From Holophagales bacterium (GTDB taxonomy: Bacteria > Acidobacteriota > Thermoanaerobaculia > Multivoradales > Multivoraceae): a stretch of 64,000 nt of DNA. The translations under genes and the position numbers were made by a program. Positions 36,031 to 43,515 of this stretch are shown piece after piece. The notes beneath the pieces were generated by a model, which saw nothing but the letters and a program-made list of their open reading frames with translations, ran no database searches and had not been told where the DNA came from. Numbering within the stretch: position 1 is the stretch's first letter; the number at the start of each line of letters is the position of its first letter. Location of the stretch: the NCBI GenBank assembly GCA_009843505.1, contig VYDI01000043.1:62001-126000 (forward strand), given 5' to 3'.

Positions 36031-37476
36031 TCAGTCCTGGCCGCCGGCGGTCGGCGTGAAGGCGCTTGGCCCGGTCCTGCGCCGGTCGGGCGCGACGGCG
36101 ACCGTCTCGAGGAGGTCGAGCATCGTGCGCCAGCCGCGTTCGACGTTCTGGACCGAGATCCGCTCGTTGTTGCCATGGACGCCGCCCTGGTCGGCGCCCG
36201 TGAGGACGGCGGGCGAGAAGCCGTAGGCGACGATTCCGCGGTCGCGGAAGAAGCGGCTGTCAGTGAAGCCGGCGGTCACGGCCGGAATGACGGTGGAGCC
36301 GGGGAAGCGGCGCGCGGTGACGGATTCAATGGTCCGGTAGAGGTCGGTATCCGTCGAGGACACGGCCGGCGTGAACGAAAGCAGGACCTCGATCGAGATG
36401 GACGGCTGAGCGATCCGCTTCCGTAGTTCGTGGATGAAGGCCCGCGGCGCCTGGTCGGGAAGCAGCCGGCAGTCCAGTTCCGCCCACGCGGCGGGCGCGA
36501 CGACGTTGATCGTGCTCGACGCGTTGAGCCTCGTGACGGCGCAGGTGTTGCGGGTGAGCGCGTGCAGCGTTGGGTTCGACCGGTGCAGGGCGGCGAGACG
36601 TTCGGGCGCCTCGATCAGGCGCTCCGGGTCGGCGAGGTGGCCGGCGCCGGAGTGGAGGGCGGCCAGGTCCCGGAAGAAGTCGCCCACTTCCGGCACGATG
36701 CGGGGGGCGAACGGATCCTGGCGGAGACGTTCGAGCGCTTCGATCAGATCGAGTACGGCGCTGCGGGGCGATGGGCTGGAGCCGTGGCCGCCGGGCCCGA
36801 CCGCGTTCAACCGGAGCCACATCGGCACCTTCTGCGTCACCTCGACGCTGAAGACGACCCGGTTGCCCCGAACGCCTCCGCTGCCGCCCTCGTTGAGCAC
36901 CATTCCGACACCTTCCAGCCAGTCCGGCCGGTTGCGGACGATCCAGCCGACGCCGAGCCGGCCACCCGCTTCCTCGTCGGCCGTGGCCAGGAAGACGACG
37001 TCGCGCTCGAGCGGTTGGCCGGAGCGGGCGAGGGCGAGGAAAGCCTCCAGGTGCATGATGCCCAGGCCCTTCGTGTCGAGGGCCCCGCGGCCGTTGAGGT
37101 AGCCGTTCTCGTAGGTTCCGGACAGCGGGTCGTGCTTCCAGAACCGAGGGTCGGCGGGCACGACGTCGATGTGGTGGAGCAGGATGATGCCCGGGGCCCG
37201 ACCCCCTTCCAGCCGTGCCCGGATGCTGCCGCGGCCGGGTTCGGGCTCCACGGTCTCGTAGGGGATCCCCTCACGTTCGAAGACGTCCGCGAGGAACGCG
37301 ACCGCTTCGCTCTCGTTGCCCGGCGGGTTCGTCGTGTCGATGCGGAGGTACTGCTGGAGCCGCCGCGAGGCCTCCGGCAGGCGCGGATCACTGGTCGCGT
37401 CCTGACCCGTGCCCGAGGCCGGCGCCAGCGCCAGGAGCGCAGCCATCGCCGAAGCGATCACGGTGGCAGTGCGCAT
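36031..37476 (-). CDS. Secreted M20/M25/M40-family zinc peptidase
   Basis: 481 residues from ATG 37476, with a signal peptide (VIASAMAALLALAPASGTG). Dinuclear zinc site: LLHHIDVVP, GRGALDTKGLG and the catalytic ATADEEAGGR, followed by the dimerisation-domain GPGGHGSSPSP. The lid domain and C-terminal SRFFRDRGIVAYGFSP with the last metal His (GVHGNNERI) are intact. It resembles carboxypeptidase S/ArgE-type hydrolases and should release amino acids from peptides or N-acyl amino acids in the periplasm. First gene of the M20, carboxylesterase and cytochrome unit; divergent from the PQQ dehydrogenase. Confidence 0.94.
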   Translation of the reverse strand: MRTATVIASAMAALLALAPASGTGQDATSDPRLPEASRRLQQYLRIDTTNPPGNESEAVAFLADVFEREGIPYETVEPEPGRGSIRARLEGGRAPGIILLHHIDVVPADPRFWKHDPLSGTYENGYLNGRGALDTKGLGIMHLEAFLALARSGQPLERDVVFLATADEEAGGRLGVGWIVRNRPDWLEGVGMVLNEGGSGGVRGNRVVFSVEVTQKVPMWLRLNAVGPGGHGSSPSPRSAVLDLIEALERLRQDPFAPRIVPEVGDFFRDLAALHSGAGHLADPERLIEAPERLAALHRSNPTLHALTRNTCAVTRLNASSTINVVAPAAWAELDCRLLPDQAPRAFIHELRKRIAQPSISIEVLLSFTPAVSSTDTDLYRTIESVTARRFPGSTVIPAVTAGFTDSRFFRDRGIVAYGFSPAVLTGADQGGVHGNNERISVQNVERGWRTMLDLLETVAVAPDRRRTGPSAFTPTAGGQD

Positions 37477-37658
37477 CGGGTTGGTCGTCGTAGCGTCCGA
37501 ACGGTCGGTCGGTGAAGGGCAAGCATATGGCAAGCGGGTCAACTCGCGGCGTCCGGCTCCGTACAGAAGGGAGGACAGAAGCCGACGAGGACGTCGGCGC
37601 ACCCAGTGTGCAGCGCCGGTATGATCGCGCGGCTGCGGAACGACCGAAGGAGAGGCCC

Positions 37659-39650
37659 TTGACCAGATCACAACGAAGACTTGCAACGTCGACGCTGATG
37701 CCGGCGTTGCTGGTCCTTGCTTCGGCAACGGCCTGGGCTCAGCACGGCGTTGGCGACGGCAACTGGCCGTCCTACGGCGGCGACTACGGCAGCACGAAGT
37801 ACACCGCGCTCGACCAGATCGACCGGGACAACGTCGCCGATCTCGAAGTGATCTGGGGTTGGGACTCTCCGGACAACGCCGAGCTGGTGGAACGGCACCG
37901 GATGCTCTGGCCTGGCCCCTACAAGGTGACGCCACTCATGGTCGGCGGCACGCTCTACGTGTCGACCTCCTTCGGCCAGGTGGCCGCGGTCGACGGGGCG
38001 ACCGGCGAGCAGAAGTGGGTCTTCGACACGGAGGACTGGCGCACGAGTCGACCGACGAACCTCGGCTACAACCACCGGGGCGTCGGCTACTGGACGGACG
38101 GCGAACAGGCCAGGATCCTGATGCCGACGAATCAGGCGTACCTGTGGGCGATCGACGCGCACACCGGCGAGCCGGTCGGCGGCTTCGGCGAGGGCGGAAA
38201 GGTCGATCTTACGGAGGGCCTCGGACGGCCGGTGCAGCGCCGCATCTACTCCGTCATCTCGGCGCCGATGATCATCGGCGACACCGTGGTCGTGGGCTCC
38301 TCGATCTTCGACGGTCCGACCCGCAAGGAGATGCCGCCGGGCCACGTGCGCGGCTTCGACGCGCGGACCGGCGAGCAGAAGTGGATCTTTCACACGATTC
38401 CCCAGGGCGACGAGCCGGGGGTCGAGACCTGGGAAGACGAGTCCTGGACGTACAGCGGCAACACGAACGTCTGGTCGCTGATGAGCGGCGACCCGGAACT
38501 GGGCTTTGTCTACCTGCCGACCGGGACGCCGACGAACGACTGGTACGGCGGCCACCGCCTCGGCGACAACCTCTACGCCGAGAGCCTGGTCTGCCTCGAC
38601 GCCGACACCGGCGAGAAAGTGTGGCACTTCCAGTTCGTTCACCATGGGCTGTGGGACTACGACGTGCCGGCGGCGCCGAACCTGGTCGACATCACGGTCG
38701 ACGGCAAGGAGATCAAGGCTGTAGCCCAGATCACGAAGCAGGGCTTCATCTACGTCTTCGACCGCGCGACCGGCGAGCACGTGTGGCCGATCGAGGAGCG
38801 GCCGGTGCCGCAGACCGACGTCCCCGGCGAACGCACCTCGCCGACCCAGCCGTTCCCAACCAGGCCGGCGCCCTACGAGCACCAGGGCTTCGAGAGCGAC
38901 GACATGCTCATCTCGTTCACGCCCGAACTCCACGAGGCGGCCAAGGCGATCCGCGACAAGTGGGTTGCCGGACCGCTGTTCACGCCGCCGTCGCTCCAGG
39001 GGACCCTGCTGCTGCCGGGCTGGGGCGGGGGCGCGAATTGGTACGGCGCGGCGGTCGATCCCGAAACGTCCACGATCTACATCCCGTCGTTCACGGGGCC
39101 GATGGTGGTCAAGCTGGTCGAACCGGACGGCGCCCGCTCGAACTTCCGCTACGTGCGCGGGATGAGCGGCGTCGAGAGCTTCTTCCTGCAGGGTCCCGAG
39201 GGCCTGCCCCTGACGAAGCCTCCCTACGGTCGGATGACGGCGATCGATCTGAACACGGGCGAGCACGCATGGATGAGGCCGCTCGGCGACGGACCGCGGC
39301 GGCAGATCGAGCGGATCACCGGTGAAGATCCGGGTCCCCTCGGCGGTCCGCCGGCGGCCGGACCGCTGCTGACGAAAACGCTGCTCTTCCAGGCCCAGGG
39401 CGGCGCCCCGGGCCTGACGGGCGGCGATGGCGGCGGCCTTTCCGTCATCCGGGCGCACGACAAGAAGACCGGCGAGGTGATCCACGAGATCGAGCTCGAC
39501 GCGTCCCCGAGCGGGACGCCGATGTCCTACGCGATCGGCGGGCGGCAGTACATTGCGCTGGCGGTCACCGGCACGGATGAGGGCGAGGGTGAAGCGGGGA
39601 TCATCGCCCTGGCGCTGCCGCGGGTCGCCGTGGAAGGGGCCGGTCGATGA
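37659..39650 (+). CDS. PQQ-dependent dehydrogenase (quinoprotein)
   Basis: 663 residues from TTG 37659, chosen for AAGGAGAG just upstream and because it leads directly into a signal peptide (LMPALLVLASATAWAQ); ATG 37698 is an alternative. WPSYGGDYGSTKYTALDQIDRDNVADLEVIWGW is the classic opening of the eight-bladed quinoprotein propeller. Blade motifs such as GEQKWVFDTEDW, GEQKWIFHTIPQG, GEKVWHFQFVHHGLWDYD and GFIYVFDRATGEHVWP follow. There are no membrane helices and no haem site, so it is periplasmic and soluble and needs an external acceptor. It probably oxidises an alcohol or sugar; no vicinal Cys pair of methanol dehydrogenase is present. Overlaps the FAH gene by ATGA. Confidence 0.94.
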   Translation: MTRSQRRLATSTLMPALLVLASATAWAQHGVGDGNWPSYGGDYGSTKYTALDQIDRDNVADLEVIWGWDSPDNAELVERHRMLWPGPYKVTPLMVGGTLYVSTSFGQVAAVDGATGEQKWVFDTEDWRTSRPTNLGYNHRGVGYWTDGEQARILMPTNQAYLWAIDAHTGEPVGGFGEGGKVDLTEGLGRPVQRRIYSVISAPMIIGDTVVVGSSIFDGPTRKEMPPGHVRGFDARTGEQKWIFHTIPQGDEPGVETWEDESWTYSGNTNVWSLMSGDPELGFVYLPTGTPTNDWYGGHRLGDNLYAESLVCLDADTGEKVWHFQFVHHGLWDYDVPAAPNLVDITVDGKEIKAVAQITKQGFIYVFDRATGEHVWPIEERPVPQTDVPGERTSPTQPFPTRPAPYEHQGFESDDMLISFTPELHEAAKAIRDKWVAGPLFTPPSLQGTLLLPGWGGGANWYGAAVDPETSTIYIPSFTGPMVVKLVEPDGARSNFRYVRGMSGVESFFLQGPEGLPLTKPPYGRMTAIDLNTGEHAWMRPLGDGPRRQIERITGEDPGPLGGPPAAGPLLTKTLLFQAQGGAPGLTGGDGGGLSVIRAHDKKTGEVIHEIELDASPSGTPMSYAIGGRQYIALAVTGTDEGEGEAGIIALALPRVAVEGAGR

Positions 39651-40507
39651 AGCTCCTCTCCCTGCTGCGGGACGGCCGGTCCGCGATCGGCGTGCTCGCG
39701 GACGACGAGACGGTTGTCGATCTCTCCGTCGCCGCGCCGGACCTGCCGCGCGGCATGTGCCGCTTCCTGGCTGGCGGCGACGACGCGATGGACGCGGCCC
39801 GTCGTGCCGCCGACTCGGGCGCCGGTCGCGTGCCGCTGGCCGATCAGACGTTGCTGGCGCCCGTCCCGAAGCCGCGAAAGTTCTTCGCCATCGGGCTCAA
39901 CTATGCCGACCACGCCGCCGAGACTGGCCAGCAGCTTCCCGAGTTCCCGACCGTGTTCAACAAGCAGGTGACATGCGTCAACCGGCCGGGAGGAGACATC
40001 CACATTCCGCGCGCGTCTTCGGCGGTCGACTACGAGGGAGAGTTCGCCTTCGTCATCGGCCGGCGTTGCCGGGGCGTTGCGGCGGAAGACGCTGCCGGCG
40101 TGATCGCGGGGTACACGATCGTCAACGATGTGTCCGTTCGCGACTGGCAGCGCCGGTCGCCGACGATGATCCTCGGCAAGGGCTGGGACACCCACGGTCC
40201 GATGGGACCGTACCTGGTGACCGCCGACGAAGTCGAGGATCCGAACGACCTCGGCATCCGCACCTGGGTCAACGGCGACCTGCGCCAGGATTCGAACACC
40301 CGGGAGCTCGTTTTCGACTGTCCGAAGCTGGTCGAGACGATCTCGACCATGTGCACGCTCGAACCCGGCGACGTGGTGAGCACGGGGACGCCGGCGGGGG
40401 TGGGTCTCGCCTTCAAGCCGCCGAAGTTCCTCGTCGCCGGCGACACCGTGCGGATCGAGATCGACGGACTGGGGACGCTCGAGAACCCGGTCGTCGCGGA
40501 GCCCTAG
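39647..40507 (+). CDS. Fumarylacetoacetate hydrolase family protein
   Basis: 286 residues. FFAIGLNYADHAAETGQQLPEFPTVFNKQ, then VDYEGEFAFVIGR with metal ligands Glu130 and Glu132, and IVNDVSVRDWQ with Asp161. The C-terminal loop LEPGDVVSTGTPAGVG is conserved in the family. Members act as fumarylpyruvate/acylpyruvate hydrolases, oxaloacetate decarboxylases or hydratases of aromatic breakdown. ATG overlaps the PQQ dehydrogenase stop, suggesting consecutive steps in one catabolic route (inference). Its TAG stop shares CTAG with the convergent VWA gene's stop. Confidence 0.94.
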   Translation: MKLLSLLRDGRSAIGVLADDETVVDLSVAAPDLPRGMCRFLAGGDDAMDAARRAADSGAGRVPLADQTLLAPVPKPRKFFAIGLNYADHAAETGQQLPEFPTVFNKQVTCVNRPGGDIHIPRASSAVDYEGEFAFVIGRRCRGVAAEDAAGVIAGYTIVNDVSVRDWQRRSPTMILGKGWDTHGPMGPYLVTADEVEDPNDLGIRTWVNGDLRQDSNTRELVFDCPKLVETISTMCTLEPGDVVSTGTPAGVGLAFKPPKFLVAGDTVRIEIDGLGTLENPVVAEP

Positions 40508-43500
40508 CCGCGGCCCCGGCCGACGGCGATCCGCACCTCAAGGTCGGGTCGCCTGGACCGCAACTCGACCTTGATGGACTGGACCTCGGATGGCGTCAGC
40601 GGCTCGCTGGTCGAGTAGCCGAGCATGTACTGGCTGCGGAGTTCCTCGCCGATGTGGTCGTAGGCCCAGAGCACGGCGTCCATGCCGCCGACGTAGTACA
40701 CCCGGCCGCCGCTCGCCTTTGAGATCGCTTCCATGTCGAGCTTGCGAGGTCCACGCCCGTATGGATCCTCGCCGAGGACCATGTTGATCACGTAGATCGG
40801 CAGGCCGGAGTTGCCGGCGGTCCTGAACGTCCGCCGGTAGCTGGCCTGGCTGCCGTAGTCGTCGCCGTCCGTCAGCACGACCAGGGCGCGGCGGCCCTGG
40901 TCCCGGGCGAGATGGACGAGACAGAACTCCATCGCGTCGTAGAGCGCCGTCTGGCCGTCCGCGCGAAGGTTCTTCAGGCTGCCGATCAGGTCCCTGACCC
41001 GGCTCGTCGTGTCCGAGATCAGGCGCGGACGGGTGTCGAAGTCGACCAGGAACGCCTGGTCGATCTTGGTCAGGGTGTTCCCGAGGAAGCGTGCGGCCGC
41101 GCGGCGCGTGTCGGCCATCAGCGCGGCCATGCTGGTCGAGCTGTCGACCGCCAGACCCAGGACCAGCGGCACGTCCTCGGCGATCGCGAAACGCTCGATC
41201 GGTATCTCCCTGCGGCCTGCCCTCAGTACGAAGTCCTCCCGCGTCAGGGTCTTGATCGGTTTGCCCTGGTCGTCGTTGACTACCGCGTACACCTCGACGA
41301 GGTTGACGGTGGTCTCGGCGATCGGAGTGTCGGAGGAGAGGAACTCCACATCCTCGATCATCGTGCCGTCATCGAAGTAGACGGCGACGCGCGCGAAGTC
41401 GGCGCCCGGCAGGGCGGGTCCCGGCAGGACGGTTCGGAACGGGGGCCGGGTCATCGTGGCGGAGAGGTGGTCGTTGCGGTAGAACTCCACCCGGTCGAGC
41501 AGCCTGCCCCCCGTCACTTCCACCCGGGCCTCGATGGCATAACGGCCGCCTGCCTGGGCTTCGACCGACGCGATGCCGACATCGGTTCTCGTCTGCCGTT
41601 GATTGATCGTCAGTTCGTCCTCGCTCAGCCACCGGTCCGCCCGGTCGTAGGCGACGATCCGAACCGTGTGGGGCACCGCTTCCGGACCCAGATCGATCCT
41701 CGTCTCGAAGGGTTTCCTGCGGTCGTCGAAGACCAGTTCGTCGTCGAGGTAGAACTCGACCCGGCGGACGACTGTGCTCGTCGTGATCGTGCCGAAGGAT
41801 CTCTTTCCGGTCAGGCCCGACCTCACGCCGCGCGGCGGCAGGAGGCGCACGAGGCTCGCCACCGGTGCCTCGTCGGCCTGGGTCTCGCGGCGTCCGCCCG
41901 ACGAGGCGTCGCCGGCCCATCCGGCTCGCCGGGCGGCCGCCTCCGCCTGGGCCAGGATCTCGGCTTCGGTCTGCCCGCCGCCGCCCGGCGCGAGCAGCTC
42001 GGCGTCGCTTCGGTCGTCGAGAGGATTCGAGCCCGGTTCGAGAAAGGCGACCCGCCAACGGTCGTTCCTGAGGTCTTCGACCATCACGACGAGCTCGTCG
42101 ATGGCCGTGGGCAGGTCGAAGAGCGTGCGGAAGCGCCAGGCGCCGCCGTCGAGACGGCCTCCGGTTCCCGAGCGATGGAGCAGGAAGGGCGGCGCATCCA
42201 GGCCGCGGCCGTAGACGGTGACCCTGAGAGCGGCACTCGATGTTGGGGGACTGCCGGCGATCGTGGCCAGGCCGTCAAGCGTCACTAGTTCGGCGGCCGC
42301 GCCGTCAGTGGTCGACAGGATGCCCTGCGGCAACAGAACGCTGCGAATGGTCAGATCGCTGTTGGCGCCGACAGTGGCATCGTCCCCGTCACGGCTCATG
42401 GCTTCGAGAGCGCGGCTCGCGCGCAGCGCGATCAGGTCGGCCGGCGCGCCCACGGTCGCCCAGCGGCGCACCGCCAGCTCGGCCGGCGGCCCGCCTGCTG
42501 TGGCAACGCGTACGTTGAGCGGATGAGTCGCGCCGTCCGCGGTGCCGTTCGAGCGGTACTGGATGCGCCACGACGTCCGCAGTTGCGCGAGCGTCGACAC
42601 CAGTTCGCCGCCGCCGGCAAGTACGCTGCCGCCGCTGGCATGGGCGACCTCACGCGAGGACTGAAGGCGCCCCGGAAGAAGGTTGTCGGCGCCTTCACTT
42701 GCAGGCGCCGCGTGGAGAGGGTAGGCGCGCCAACCCAGGGCTGCCACGGTCCGGGCCAGACTGCGCTGCTGCCGCTGTTCGCTGACCGAGGCGCGCTCGA
42801 ACGCGGGGGTCGGTTCGCCCAGCAGGCGTTGCGCAAAGGTGTCGGCGGAGAGGTCCACGCCGTCTCGCACCAGGATCAGGGCCCGCGGCGGATCTCGTGC
42901 GGAGGAACCGGCCTCCAGGCTTTCGAGCAGATTCTCGCGCTGCCCCCGCAACGTGTCGAGCTCCAGCAGCACGCCTTCGAGCAGATCGGCTGTGCGCAGT
43001 CCGTCGGTTTCCGGGTCTCCCGAACGGGCATCGGCGGCGGCTCGAAGATCGCGGCGCAGTTCCAGCAGCGCCCCTGCGCTGCCCGCCTGCGCTGCGACGG
43101 CCTCGGCTGCCCCCCGCACCCTGGCAGCGTTCGCGGTGGGTTCGAGAACCACCTCGACGATTCGGTCGGAGGCGATGACTTCGACCTCGCCCAGCGCCAC
43201 CATTTCGTCGGCGGCTTCGCCGATCGCCTTCGCCGCCGCTTCGACACCGTCCGGAGTCGAGCCCGGCAGATCGAAGTAGACGACGATTCGCCACGGCCCG
43301 TCGACCCGTTCGACCGCAGAGATCTCCCGGAGTTCGCCGTTCTCCAGCACTTCGACACCCGTGGCGTCGAGTTGTCGGGAGGACCCGGCCGGAATCTGGA
43401 AGACGATCTCCGACTCGCGACTCAGCGTCTGCGCCGCGCCGGAGGAGATACCGGCAAGCGTCGCCGTCAGGGCCGCCGACAGCCAACGTCGCGAGCCTTT

Positions 43501-43509
43501 CGGGATCAT
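40504..43509 (-). CDS. Large secreted VWA-domain protein (acidobacterial VWFA-related type)
   Basis: 1001 residues with an N-terminal signal segment. The last third is the acidobacterial VWFA-related module: VNLVEVYAVVNDDQGKPIKTLTREDFVL, then a VWA domain whose MIDAS opens with DSSTS (near residue 790), and VLTDGDD. Before it are two Ig-like repeats recognisable by VEFYLDDELVFDDRRKPFETRIDLG and VEFYRNDHLSATMTRPPFRTVLPG. The N-terminal half has a second, shorter region of similar style (ILVRDGVDL). Role unknown; VWA domains usually bind protein partners through a metal. It lies six bases after a paralogue of nearly the same length. Its TAG stop overlaps the FAH stop. Confidence 0.88.
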   Translation of the reverse strand: MIPKGSRRWLSAALTATLAGISSGAAQTLSRESEIVFQIPAGSSRQLDATGVEVLENGELREISAVERVDGPWRIVVYFDLPGSTPDGVEAAAKAIGEAADEMVALGEVEVIASDRIVEVVLEPTANAARVRGAAEAVAAQAGSAGALLELRRDLRAAADARSGDPETDGLRTADLLEGVLLELDTLRGQRENLLESLEAGSSARDPPRALILVRDGVDLSADTFAQRLLGEPTPAFERASVSEQRQQRSLARTVAALGWRAYPLHAAPASEGADNLLPGRLQSSREVAHASGGSVLAGGGELVSTLAQLRTSWRIQYRSNGTADGATHPLNVRVATAGGPPAELAVRRWATVGAPADLIALRASRALEAMSRDGDDATVGANSDLTIRSVLLPQGILSTTDGAAAELVTLDGLATIAGSPPTSSAALRVTVYGRGLDAPPFLLHRSGTGGRLDGGAWRFRTLFDLPTAIDELVVMVEDLRNDRWRVAFLEPGSNPLDDRSDAELLAPGGGGQTEAEILAQAEAAARRAGWAGDASSGGRRETQADEAPVASLVRLLPPRGVRSGLTGKRSFGTITTSTVVRRVEFYLDDELVFDDRRKPFETRIDLGPEAVPHTVRIVAYDRADRWLSEDELTINQRQTRTDVGIASVEAQAGGRYAIEARVEVTGGRLLDRVEFYRNDHLSATMTRPPFRTVLPGPALPGADFARVAVYFDDGTMIEDVEFLSSDTPIAETTVNLVEVYAVVNDDQGKPIKTLTREDFVLRAGRREIPIERFAIAEDVPLVLGLAVDSSTSMAALMADTRRAAARFLGNTLTKIDQAFLVDFDTRPRLISDTTSRVRDLIGSLKNLRADGQTALYDAMEFCLVHLARDQGRRALVVLTDGDDYGSQASYRRTFRTAGNSGLPIYVINMVLGEDPYGRGPRKLDMEAISKASGGRVYYVGGMDAVLWAYDHIGEELRSQYMLGYSTSEPLTPSEVQSIKVELRSRRPDLEVRIAVGRGRG

Positions 43510-43515
43510 CTCTTC

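Noticed and set aside
37620..37625. TATGAT as a -10 box for the PQQ dehydrogenase
   Set aside because: The bases 17 upstream (GCGCAC) bear no likeness to a -35, so the match alone is not enough.
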